Source: Diplolepis rosae
Taxonomy: Eukaryota; Arthropoda; Insecta; Hymenoptera; Diplolepididae
DNA: 64,000 nt
NCBI GenBank assembly: GCA_030998225.1
Contig: JAPYXD010000266.1
Location: 372,001 to 436,000 of the forward strand
Reading direction: 5' to 3'
The number at the start of each line of letters is the position of its first letter. Positions within the stretch are counted from its first letter, which is position 1. This document shows, one piece after another, positions 1 to 11,070 of the stretch. Both the position numbers and the translations under genes were made by a program. The notes below the pieces were generated by a model. The model was given only the letters and a program-made list of their open reading frames with translations. It had not been told where the DNA came from and did no database searches.

Positions 1-2729
1 GTTCCATTGAAGCATCCAAGAGTCTGAACCCATTTTCCAGCAAACGGCTGAAACATGAAGACTAACGCATGATCTCCCAATTCCCTACTTTGATGCGCTG
101 GAGTGTGTGCACCAAGATCAGTAAATCCGTTAAAACGAAAACTCTTTCGGTCAAACGATACTGAAGGAGTTAGCTGCATCTCGTCTAGTAGAAGAACTCC
201 AAGAAAAGAAAAGTAAGACGAATAAAGCTTAATTCTTTTCTTTGATTCCAGGCCTCGCAGTGCTTAATGAGTTTTAAAAGATAGTAAAAATCTCTGTATC
301 TAGAAAAAGTAGCAAAAACTAATGTCGACTTTTATAAAAGTAAAATAATTGCCTTCAGTCTTGGTTTAAAAATGTACATTAAAAAACGTAAAAATAAGTA
401 TCTCGTTGTAAACAGAAATAATTATTACCTCTTCTTTCAAGTTCACTCATATTTGAACACTTCTCTTTCAGACATTCAAAGACATTTAAATCAAAGCCGT
501 ACGAAGAATGCATTTTTTTAATGTATAAATTCAAGGTTTGTAAGGTCGGAACAACTAATATCTTTCTCTCATGAATGTGTTCGTACAAACTTTTACTCTT
601 AATTCTCATGAGAATGCATTCGTAAATCCAGCGTGTGTCATACCGTTTCCCTCGCGGATTCTTTACTTTTGCTGCTTCAAAACATGTACGAACCGCCTGC
701 TGTTGTTCTGATGGCAATGAAGCAATATTTTTCTCAAGAATATCCTCCTTCATTCTAGAACACTTATTTTTTAAATGAACTATGCATTCTCTGAATTTGA
801 TAACCTGTATTACAAAGAAATAACCTCATTACGTGAAAGGCATGAAAATATGGAAAATTGCGATTGTAAAGACAGAAATATTAAGGCAATACATACTTTT
901 GCTTTCAAGCGCTTCATTTTGTCTTTCAATGACTGTAATATGTTTTGTTTCTTTTTCTTCAGTTCCTTGCCTCGTTTTTTCCTCCATGCTTCTTTGCGTA
1001 TTGTTTTGCGTCGTAGTAGGCGACATGGTACGCAGAATTCGCTTCTTGTGTTCGCTCCCAAGTATCGTACACAAGCCTCTGACCTATATTAATGTACACA
1101 ATTGAGCGTTACATTTACGTAAATAGCAATATGATCTACACAAATAATTCATTATTTGTGTATTCTACCTTGTATTTTTCTTCACTCCAGGACATGGCTT
1201 TATGGCATTTAAAACTTTTAAATTATGGGTCACATCTTCGAAAGAATTTATTTCTCTTATTCCTAGCAGGAATACTTGTGCTTCGTTCATATAAATCTAG
1301 ATAAAAACGGAAATAGATGACGGCCGAAGAAAGACTTGATTAGCCATCAAACCTGATAATTCATTTATTTTACATAAAAAAAATCATTGCAATTAATTGC
1401 ATCTAGTAATTATTTTGTCCACCTTAGTAGACATATCCATATCAACAATCAGTTTCTTTGCACTGGACCCCAATTTATCCCACTGGCCAATTATTATTCT
1501 GTTTCGGTTGCAAGGGAATACAACAACTGACCAATTGTTACGTAGCATCTTCTCAGCATCGTGTTGTAACTTTTTAAAATTATACTCATAAGCCTTCTCG
1601 TGTTTCTGCAGTCAGAAAAGTTGTAAATTATTCGTATTAAAGGAAAGTCAAAATGAAAAAAAAATCGTTTACTTACATATGTTGCATTGCCAAACATTCA
1701 TTCAGGACAACGAGATTCATGTTGAGTAGAAGTTTTCGACTCTGAAGAGACAAAATCCTGCACGTCAATTTCCCCTACTGAATACGCATTTCCATTGCCA
1801 ACGTTGAGAGAAGCGACCGTAGTATCCTAAAAAAAGTGAAAAATATTTTGTATTTTAGTTTCCTTAAAGTAATTATTAAAAGCAAGTTATACCTCTGAAG
1901 AGACAAAATCCTGCAAGTCAATTTCCCGTACTGAATACGGATTTTCATTGCCAACGTTGAGAGAAGCGACCGTAGCATCCTAAAAAAGTGACAAATATTT
2001 TGTATTTCAGTTTCCTTCCTTAAAGTAATTAAAGTAGACTGAATTATCAAACTGAAAGAAGTCATTTTGTACCTTTACAAAGAAACCTTGCACATCATTC
2101 TCCTCCACTGGATCCGCAATTACCATGGAATTTGCGTCAACAGCATTTAATACGCGTGATATAAGGACATTATTCGTGGGATCTTTCAGAGTGATGCTCT
2201 GCTTCTCGTAATGTCTATTCTATAATAAATTTCAGTTGGTTATAATTAAAAAAATAATAACCTACAAGTCATCATACCTTTTTCGGAATAGCGTTTTGTT
2301 TTAAACTTATCCTTTCTTTAAGTATGCGACTAATTGTTCCATCTGGCATTTTAGTTTCAAAATACAATTCGATATCTTCTTCACTGAAATGTGTTTCGCA
2401 AAGACAATCACATTCTTGTAAAGGTTTTGACATGGCATCTTCCCATTTCTTCCTTAAATTCATATCCAGCAATAACACATTACAGATAATTGAATAACAA
2501 AAGCATTACCATGCAATTTGATGAGATGTTGAGGATTGCTTTCTAATGCAAATTTTCCAATTTTGTAATTCAGTCTAATTCATTTTCATTAATCTTTACT
2601 TCAATTCTTTCATTCTCTACCTTCGGTACTTTAAACAATTTTCTAGGCCGAGCATTCTCCTTAGTGCCACTATATCGAGTAATTGCAACCTGCGCATCTT
2701 CGATGCAATACTTTTTTCTGTTTACACGT
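1..2729 (-). CDS. P-element/THAP9-type transposase gene, 3' part beyond window
   Basis: Cut-and-paste transposase of the P superfamily, read right to left and leaving the window at base 1. Exons inferred from GT/AG junctions are 2729-2621, 2452-2278, 2219-2073, 1979-1893, 1826-1740, 1083-897, about 760-429 and 196-1. The first two encode a THAP DNA-binding finger (KKYC start, LFKVPK, the RKKW tryptophan, CETHF, and an AIP box near the end); the second cysteine expected just after KYC is not visible. 1083-897 is a basic coiled coil (SLKDKMKRLKAK). 760-429 matches the helix-turn-helix segment (SKSLYEHIHE). 196-1 opens the RNase H fold with VLLLDEMQL, which carries the first catalytic Asp, and continues to GDHALVFMFQPF. 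The junction 429 to 196 restores a typical ERR-VLLLDEM reading. Exon 1826-1740 runs into a stop, so intactness is uncertain. Family known, gene model inferred. Confidence 0.75.
1393..1605 (-). other. Unassigned exon-like open frame
   Basis: On the minus strand a good 3' splice site (TTTTCTGACTGCAG) precedes a 70-codon open frame beginning KHEKAYEYNFKKLQHDAEKM and ending in TAA at 1393. It could be spliced to MFGNATY just upstream (ATG near 1697, donor GTAAGT). It lies between the duplicated exon and the coiled-coil exon of the P-type gene, so it may be part of that gene or an unrelated short gene. I do not recognise the protein. Confidence 0.35.
1740..2045 (-). repeat. Tandem duplication of an 87-bp exon plus intron, period 153 bp
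   Basis: Two near-identical units of 153 bp lie inside the P-type transposase gene. Each holds an 87-bp, 29-codon exon (1979-1893 and 1826-1740) reading D-x-T-V-A-S-L-N-V-G-N and ending DFVSSE, followed by an intron with the same TTTTGTATTT stretch. The exon is a whole number of codons, so the duplication keeps the frame. The peptide is acidic and resembles no domain I know. Confidence 0.75.
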
Positions 2730-3127
2730 CTGCAAATAAGTGTTACATCACAATATCACAATATATTTTCAGGAATATTACTTATATTTTTGTATTAATG
2801 ACTTGCACGATTTGCCTTTTATACATTTAAAGCATTTAAACATGACATTAGGATATGTTCATACATATCATAAAATAGAGTTATTACCTGTCTCATATTG
2901 CACTTCAATCATTAAAGTTGCACTTTTCAACTCCCTTTTCTTTCACAAACGATAAATATGACGGTATACGTTACTAAAATATTTTTTTGCACCTTTCTCC
3001 ATGAATATAAATTTCAGCCCGTACTCGCACGTGCGACTCTCTCGGGAAGATTCCGTACTACTTACTTCGGAGAGAAAAGTGCTCGTTTTCTGTGAAGTAC
3101 ATGCATTACAGTTTGGTCTCCTTATGT

Positions 3128-3301
3128 CTATTCTCCATGAGCATAAATATTACCTGGATTCAATTTATGTACCAAGAATTTTCAAAACAACTACGACCAA
3201 GAGTGTTTGTTTTGGAGGAGCAAGTTGCGAAACATTTACCGGCAATTTTTAAAAGTTTTAAAAATCTGCGAGTAATTTTGGACTGTACAGAATTTTTTTG
3301 T
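3128..3301 (+). pseudogene. Fragment of DDE_Tnp_4 (Harbinger-like) transposase
   Basis: A 58-codon stretch reads SINITWIQFMYQEF, then LEEQVAKHLPAIFKSFKNLR, then VILDCTEFF. This is the pattern of the DDE_Tnp_4 nuclease family around its first catalytic Asp (..TWINFMY..R..V...MP..F+..+..+RVILDCTE). The helix-turn-helix before it and the rest of the nuclease after it are missing, so it is a relic. It points opposite to the THAP-bearing gene on its left. Known for the family: some insect members carry a THAP finger ahead of this nuclease, so the neighbourhood may not be chance. Confidence 0.55.
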
Positions 3302-3349
3302 AATTTATTTCTTTATTATAACTCATTAAATAAATTTCCACTCACCTAA

Positions 3350-4539
3350 CGCCTTCTAATTGACAATTAAATACATCACCATTTTCATAAAAAAGTAGAT
3401 ATTAGTTCAAATATTCTACTTTTTATCATTAAGACTACAAGTGCCAATCTGATTTTTAAACTTTTTATAATATTACATTGTTTTTCATAGAATATTTACA
3501 TGAGAAAGCATACATCACGCATCATGGAAGCATAACCTCTCACCTTGCAATTAAATCGTGTTTTCTTCCTATAGTCGGTTGTTTCCGACAACTCAGCTAC
3601 CTTCGCAGTTGTTCACTGCTGTTGCTTTCCACTTTTCTATGTGGCAATATTGCACCCGGTACATCTTTCTCCTTTAAATTTATTTTTGAATAAGGTAGAC
3701 TTGCAGCATACATGTCGATATCCAAAATATGACCTAATTTATGAATTTCGCGGGAAGTGCGATGGCAGCCGCGTTTGCGCACATCCACTTCCTATTCAAG
3801 ATGAAAAGGTCTATACGGTACCTGTATGGTTTCTGGTCTCGCGTTCGTTTCGTTTATTTTCAGTAAGTTTGTTTTGAAGGTTAGGGAGGAAAATTTCGTT
3901 TGACAATTATGGTTTTTTTAATAGGAATTTTTGCAATATCACTGCCTGATGAAGAAAACACATCACCGAATTTGCTTGAGAAAGTTTATTTGAATTTGTT
4001 TTCAGTGAATTAGTAAGAAAGCGCCAAATGTAAGATTCCAAATTCCCTATAAATTTCAAATATTTATGTTCTAAATTACAAGATTATGATTAATAGACGT
4101 ATGCGTTTTAATGTATGGCTTTTAAAAAATGTGATCAAGATTTAAGTGTCCGGTTCAGTGTTACTTTAGAATAACTATAAAGGGTTTTAAAAATATGTGA
4201 TTCAATAGCTTAACCATCGTTTTAAGTGTTATTCTAATCAAGAAAATAACAAATGTAACAAAGAATGTGATTGCCTTATGTGAATAAAAAAGTACAAACT
4301 TCACTGGAAAATAGTGTTTCTTTCTTAGTCCCATTAACTAACATCAATTTACGTAATAAAGTTATAAAATGGCAATCATTTATGTAACAAAACCATATAC
4401 TACGCAAATAATAATAAATTTACTAATTAAGAAATTAAAGAATTTTTTTTTGAAAAAAATTCGTACAAACTATTAGTTAGAATGTGTGACATAATATTAC
4501 AATTTCTCTACAATTCGATAAATGCAAATTTTGATATTC
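3350..4539. other. AT-rich stretch without recognisable gene
   Basis: Only short spurious open frames occur here. I see no domain, splice pattern or clear repeat. It ends at the target duplication of the next transposon. Confidence 0.6.
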
Positions 4540-4543
4540 TTAT

Positions 4544-6582
4544 GGGTCAAAATTTCTCAAGTGGGCCACTTTAAAATCGATGGTCTCAGTTTTCATTGAT
4601 TAAATAGGGTTTTCGATCAGTTTGGCGGTAAAAATGACCCCTGCAAAATATTTTTGCAAAAAATTTTTCTTTGCATTAGTTATTAACAGTTAAAGTTTTC
4701 GATAACATTTTTTTCAAAAATTCATAACTCACGAACGGTTTATCGAAACTCAACGTTTTCTACATCAAAATTTTCGTCAATTAATATACTTTGCCATGAA
4801 AAAATCGTTGTTTATAACAAATTATTATTTCGCTAAAAAAATTCTGTTTGTTTTAAATAATTGAAAATTAATAAAACTTCTCCGCCTGCGAGAAAATGTT
4901 GACACATTTCATTCAATTCTTCAATCGCTTACAAAAATTTTTGTGAAAAAAAAAGTTATTATTTTGCATTAGGTCAAAAGTTATACATGTTTTTGTAACC
5001 GCGCTCCTACCTCTAGCGCTGGACGAGCACGTATTGAAGCGCGCGCGCTTAGTCATCGTGTGACTCAAAACTATCGATATCATCATTATTATCTGTCATT
5101 AGAAGCTGCAAAAAATTGTTTTCTTTTTCAGTAAAAGTCATTGATTTTATTAATTTTGTTTATTTAAGTATTTAAAAAAATTTTTACAATTTTCGAAAAG
5201 AATGTGTACTGTTTCACCGAAGTCGATACAGAAAAAAGTCGTTCTACGTGTAAATTATCGTAGTTGCTTTTTCGTGAGCAGAAAATATTCTGCACAGTAA
5301 CTTGTTTTCTAAAGGCTGGTAACAATGAAATGAACGTGTTTGTTTTATCGTTTTTGCATTCAAGAATCGTGATGTCAAAAATTCTCTATGCTTTTCATGC
5401 TCTTCGTTGCTGCAGAAATGAAAATGAATTTTTTTGAAAAATTGCTTTGCCCACTGAAATAGTATCTCAGGAGATGTTAATAACAAATCTGTATCTTTTT
5501 GCAAACTTGTGAAATACGCGTGTCTCTTGACGGTACCCCCTATTCCATCACAAGCACCTTTGCCGTGGGACGTAGCAAAAAAATGCCACTCTGCATTGAT
5601 ACCGAAATCATTCTTATGATTAATCAAATTCAAAAATTGTACTTGTTCTTATATTGTGACGCTGCCCCATCCGAAAAATAAAAAATTTTCCTTATTCTAT
5701 CGCCGAATTTCCCTTTTAAATGAGAAATCAGTATCCCGTTAAAAAAATGTATTGTATTTGGTATGTATTGTATAATTTTCTGAAAAATATTCAGTGACAA
5801 TGAACTCGCCTTCGCCTACGGTATCTTTGAGTTTTCCCAAATATTTTGATTGGGATTTCGCTATGTCAGCAAGTATAATTACTATATATTTGCTACGGGA
5901 AGTAAAAAAGGGTTTACCTATCAGTTGAAATCCACTGATGAAGTTTTCTCAATCTTCTGATTCAGCAAAATTGATTTAAAATCTCGTACAATAAATTTTG
6001 TACCAGGGCCCTTTCCATCGTCTTGGAATTTTCCGGATCAGTATAATCATCCACAAAATTTCGTTCACACAATGACTAAGCGCGCGCTTCAATACGTGCT
6101 CGTCCAGCGCTAGAGGTAGGAGCGCGGTTACAAAAACATGTATAACTTTTGACCTAATGCAAAATAATAACTTCTTTTTTCACAAAAATTTTTGTAAGCG
6201 ATTGAAGAATTGAATGAAATGTGTCAACATTTTCTCGCAGGCGGAGAAGTTTTATTAATTTTCAATTATTTAAAACAAACAGAATTTTTTTAGCGAAATA
6301 ATAATTTGTTATAAACAACGATTTTTTCATGGCAAAGTATATTAATTGACGAAAATTTTGATGTAGAAAACGTTGAGTTTCGATAAACCGTTCGTGAGTT
6401 ATGAATTTTTGAAAAAAATGTTATCGAAAACTTTAACTGTTAATAACTAATGCAAAGAAAAATTTTTTGCAAAAATATTTTGCAGGGGTCATTTTTACCG
6501 CCAAACTGATCGAAAACCCTATTTAATCAATGAAAACTGAGACCATCGATTTTAAAGTGGCCCACTTGAGAAATTTTGACCC
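4544..6582. mobile_element. DNA transposon with about 520-bp terminal inverted repeats
   Basis: The two arms 4544-5063 and 6066-6582 are near-perfect reverse complements, both starting GGGTCAAAATTTCTCAAG when read inward. They are flanked by TTAT on each side (4540-4543 and 6583-6586), a plausible 4-bp target duplication. The 1-kb centre encodes a broken transposase on the minus strand. The arms are far longer than in mariner or hAT elements. I cannot name the superfamily; a 4-bp TTAN duplication and a GGG end are reminiscent of Kolobok, but that is inference. Confidence 0.85.
5244..5900 (-). pseudogene. Transposase of the HGKGACDGIGG family, frameshifted
   Basis: From right to left the sequence reads a degraded segment (LGKLKDTVGEGEFIV, then EYFSENYTIH, where the better copy has DFAENY), then FYFSDGAASQYKNKYNF, then after loss of one T in a T-run LNLINHKNDFGINAEWHFF, ATSHGKGACDGIGGTVKR and a C-terminal tail ending at a stop at 5244. 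The conserved Asp residues of DFAENY, the SDG turn and CDG are candidates for metal ligands. It lies wholly between the long inverted repeats of 4544-6582, so it is that element's own enzyme. The same family recurs at 55735-57719. Proteins with these motifs are widespread in insects and other invertebrates and are usually left unnamed. Confidence 0.7.
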
Positions 6583-7363
6583 TTATATATCATTTAACAG
6601 ATTTATCTACATATATAGAAAATTGGATATTTTATTTGCCTTTCCTGATGATACATTGCGTTTGCCAGAGGCTTCCTTCTATTTAGTGCTTATTTACATG
6701 CTCTCTACGCATAACCCATAATATTTTGCTCAAGCTTGCCGCAGAATTTGAATGGTAAAATTTATTTTCTTTATTGGTAATTACCTTTTTTTTGGATCCA
6801 TTTCCATATTAAATTATTACATTTTTGTTGACCTTTTAACATACTTTTTCTGTACTAAAGTATTTAATTTCAATCGTCATAGGATTGAGGAACTCACTAG
6901 GTTTCAACCTTACTGTTGTAAAGTTCATGTATATGCTTAACTTATTAAGTTTTATCCTCAATGCTATGACACGCATGTTTGCTTACGCATAGCCTTACCT
7001 ATATAGGGAGGGTAATTTGTTAGTTGCTTGAGTGCTATTTATATCAAATTTATTATTTGCTTAAATTTAATTTCAGTTCTTTTTTTTCTTTTCCTTATAT
7101 AATACATATGTACGCTTAAAGCCTGATTGGGGTAGGCTCTGCCTGGCAATCTGCTCTCGCTTTATACATCTCTGCTATATTAATTCTTTCATTCTGTGGC
7201 TTTGTCTGTGCTCTGGTCTTGGCTGCTGCCCAGCTTCGCGACATGGCTCCAACTGGATCCGATGAGGGTTTGACGGCGGACGTCGTGGCGGTGCTCAGGG
7301 TGTTCGGGTGCCTTCTGTTTGACTGCTGTTTCCTCGGGCGTTATCCGAGCTGGTTTGGCCCCT

Positions 7364-8232
7364 ATGGATGGTCGCAAAAGACCCATTTCCTCCCCGCCTT
7401 CGTTGTTGGCATCACAGAATGAAAAGAATAGGCTCCCGTCTGAACCTGATCCGTCCTCGGACTTGTCTTGTGGGGATTTGAGTGAGACCTTGATAAGGAG
7501 GATCGACGGATTCTTTGACCAACCTCCGTGTGACCCATCTTCCGATCTTCTGTGGTCCAAGCCACATGATCCCCTACAGGGCGTTTTTTCGGACGCTTCT
7601 CCACCACCATACATAGTAGTGATGGAGAGCACCAGGCCTGGGAAGAACTTGGGCAAGTACGATCGTCTGGCCCTGGCGGAGTGTATTGATCTGGTAATCA
7701 GCGGAGGCAGAACCATTATCTATAATGGTCTGAATCAGTTCAAGATTCAATGTGAGACTAGGGAGGACGCTAACACTCTTCTTCGCTCGCAGGACCTTAT
7801 GAGGGGAGGTTTCAAGCTGTTCATCCCTTCATCTTTAATTCGGAAGAAGGCCTTTACTGGCCCGATTGACCCCAAATATTCAGCTTCGGATATCGCTAAT
7901 AGGCTCTACTCGCTCTTCTAGGGTTGAATTTACGATGGTGGTTTCTCGGGTGCCTCGTAATGTTCGTCTGCTGGGCTACTCATACCCTTTAATTGCGGTC
8001 ATTCCCCCTCCTAGATGATGCTTCACCTGACAGAGGTTTCGTCACATCTCTAATCAGTGTCGCAGCTCGCGACCTATATGTGAATTCTGCCCTGAGCACC
8101 ATCGCACGGACTCTTGTACTAATAAGCTACGCTCAGCTTTTTGCTCCAATTATTGTGGCGATCATGTTGCTTCCTCTCGAGAGTGCCCGGTGTACCAATA
8201 TGAGTTCGAGATTAATAAGTACTGCCTCTGTC
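7364..8232 (+). pseudogene. LINE ORF1 (gag-like, zinc knuckle)
   Basis: RNA-binding coat-like protein of the retrotransposon. The frame opens at ATG 7364 (MDGRKRPISSPPSLL) and runs to a stop at 7919-7921. Its last part (AECIDLVISGGRTIIYNGLN, FKIQCETREDANTLL) resembles the RRM-like part of I-group ORF1. After a shift, 8070-8230 reads a Cys/His cluster, RPICEFCPEHHRTDSC followed by CSNYCGDHVASSREC, the knuckle region. At least one stop and one frameshift separate the two, so it is not functional. Confidence 0.65.
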
Positions 8233-8575
8233 TCCCTGCCATTGGACTCTTGTTCGGCTCTCGAAGTTGCTAGGTCCCTGTTGGATCTTGGGCGTCCTGA
8301 GGAGCTGGGCCCGGGGGTGGCTGGGGGCCCTGTTTCTATTGGTTCTTCGAGTGCGGTTTCTGGTGCCTCCTTTTCGGCAGTAGGCCCTGGACCTCCTGGA
8401 GGATCACACCGTGCTGGGCCGTAGCTTGCCCCAGCCGGTATTTCGTACGTTTTCTTAGCTCTTAGGTTTGGAATTATCTTTAATTTGCTTTTAATTTTAC
8501 TTTGTACATACTACTAGAGATAGGTTGTTTTATTTTTTTTTCTGTTTTGTGTTACTTTTGTTATCCTTGTTTATT

Positions 8576-11070
8576 ATGCGTTCCACTGATAGAGGTATTA
8601 GATTGGCAGCATGGAATGCGCATAGTGTGAATAACAAGAGGGCTGATATTGAATATCTTCTACATGATAGGGAGCTGGATATTCTTTGCATTACTGAGAC
8701 GTGACTCGATGAGGGCGTTGCCTTTCAGTTCTACGGCTACCTGACTTATAGATGCGATCGACCTGGGGGTGGAGGGGGTGGCTCGGCTATTCTGGGCCGT
8801 GAGAGCCTATCTATCCTCTCTCTTTCTGTGTGGGGACCTTGGTGCGATCGACTGGATGTGGTGGCCATCAGGTTGTCTACTGCTCTGGGCTCTTTGGCGG
8901 TCATGTCGGTGTATGCGCCTCCGGATTCGGCTGTTAATGTTGGTATGTGGTCGTCGATTATTCAGCGCTCTCTGGGCTGTGACTTTTTGTACTTCTGCGG
9001 TGACTTCAATGCCCACTCTCCTCTGTGGGGGGCTCGATATTCCAACTTTCAGGGGCGTGAGCTGTGTTCTGCGGTTCTTGATCATGGGTTGACTCCTCTG
9101 AATGACTCTGTGCCTACCTTCTTGGCTGCCACGGGACGTTCTAGCGGGAACCTGGACTTGGTCTTCCTCACGTCTTCAAGGATTGGGGTGGCTTCGGTCT
9201 GGGTCACTGAGGACACCTTGGGATCCGACCATTTTTTGGTCTTGGGTGATCTGGAGGTGTCACCCCGATATGCTCGTTCAACATCGAATCGGTTTAATAC
9301 CAAGAATGCTGACTGGATTCGTTTTCGGGAGCTGGTTGACGATGGGCTGCCGGGAATTGACATGGCTCCCGATAGCTGCTCTGACGCGGCCGTGTTATAC
9401 TCCAGGTTTTTTGACTTGATCACGCGAATTTTGGAACGCTGTGGGGCCTATCGTCCTTCTTCTCTGCCGGGCAAGAGGAAGTCCCAGCACCTTGGCCCTG
9501 GCTCTGGATCTCAAGGGAGCCTTCAATGCGGTCCTCTCGGGCGTCCTTGTGCGGCGGCTCATCGAGCTGGGTGTGCCCGGAAGGATTGTAAATTTTATGA
9601 ATTTCCTAACCATGAAGAGAACACTGTATTTCTCGTCTGCTGATGATGCTCCTAGAGTTTGTGGAGTGGGTGTTCCTCAAGGGGGTGTCCTCTCTCCACT
9701 TCTGTTTAACCTTTACCTTGGGAGGCTTAATGATGTTTGGGGATTCTGGATAGGGCTCAATATGAAGCTCTGCGCGTGTCTCTGGGCCGCATGCGCTGGA
9801 CCCCTATTGCTGTACTCCTTTCTGAATCGGGCGAGCCTCCGCTTAGTTTGCGACGTTCTCTTTTGGGTGGCCGCTTCATTCTTAAAAATGCAGCCTCGAG
9901 GGATGGCCTGCTGGTTCCCAAGCTATCCCTGCTGTTTGAGAGATCGCAGGTCAGGCGATTTAGGATCAACTCGACTAGATGTGGTCTCCTGATTGCCTAT
10001 GAGAGTGTGCGGGGCTTGCTGGGCATGTGCATTCGCACGACTTGTCCATTACACTTTGACTATGCGTGGTCTGATCTGACCATCCCTGTAGCGTTGGATT
10101 TTGAGACTGGTAGTGAGGTGAGGGGAACTGTTGAGCCTGCGGTGGAGTTTGGCAGCTTGGTTAATGTTCTGTAGCCACATTCTGTTTATGTCTTTTCTGA
10201 TGCGTCGCGTGATGACTCTTCGGGGGGGTGTGGGCGTTGGCTTCTCTGCCCCTTCCACAGGTTACAGATTCGGTATTCGCCTTGCGAGTTTCACCTCAAT
10301 CCTCTCTGCGGAACTCTACTCCATCTTATGCGCCCTCAAATACATCCTTAGGATGCGCTTTCCCTCCACTGTGGTGTTCACCGATTCTCTGTATGCACTG
10401 TATCATCTACGTGACGGTTTCTTTTCAACCCGTACATCTCCATATGAATATAAGATCCTCCATCTTCTGTCTTTCATTCAGGAGCAGGAGTGCACGGTTG
10501 GTTTCGCATGGATCACGTCCCACGCTGGGATCGTTGGTAATGAGCAGGCTGACTATTTGGCTAGGTTATCCTCCCGACTGCCCTTTACTGTAAATTGTGG
10601 GATTCCCCTGGCTGATCTCTTATCCGCTCTCGGACAGGACAACAGGGCCTGGTGCCACGGCACCGTGTTTTGTGGCCTGACGCGGGTACATCGCCTGGCC
10701 GTGGTGATTATTATTTTAACAGAATATCTTTTAAAACTCCTAGACCATGGTTTACGGGCCACAGGTTTCCTAGGGGCTATATCAGTCTGGTCGCGCGTCT
10801 GAGAACTGCGCATATTTGCACCGGTAACCTTTTTGCTAGAATGGGATGGGATATGGATGTCGATTGCAGCTGTGGCGCGGTGCTGAAGAGCCTTGCACAC
10901 TTGATTGGTGAGTGCCCGATTCTATCGGAGGGCAGCCGAGGTTCTTTCGCTTTTCGGCGGAGCGGTTCCCGGGGAGGCCCCCTGAGCGGGTCGACCTGGG
11001 GGACTTTATCTTTGACCCGGATCCGGAGGCTGTTGGGGAGCCTGGGAGATTTTTTTGATCGGGAGATTTA
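8576..11070 (+). pseudogene. LINE ORF2: endonuclease, partial RT, RNase H
   Basis: The frame starts at ATG 8576. IRLAAWNAHSVNNKRADIE begins the AP-endonuclease; a TGA at 8702 replaces the usual Trp after CITET. YFCGDFNAHSPLWG and GSDHFLVLGD are the endonuclease Asp/Asn and Ser-Asp-His motifs. Near 9480 the sequence jumps into the RT (ALALDLKGAFNAVLSG, GVPQGGVLSPLLFNLYL); after LGRLND near 9735 it jumps again, so the palm motif with YADD is absent. RNase H follows at about 10180-10600 (VYVFSDASRDDSSGGC, SAELYSILCALKYI, FTDSLYALYHL, GNEQADYLA) in the expected D-E-D-D order, then a C-terminal CSCGAV...HLIGECP cluster. Several frames are used, so the copy is dead. Confidence 0.8.

Noticed and set aside
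7189..7716. Minus-strand open frame of 175 codons
   Set aside because: It is the antisense shadow of the LINE ORF1 in GC-rich sequence and has no domain of its own.
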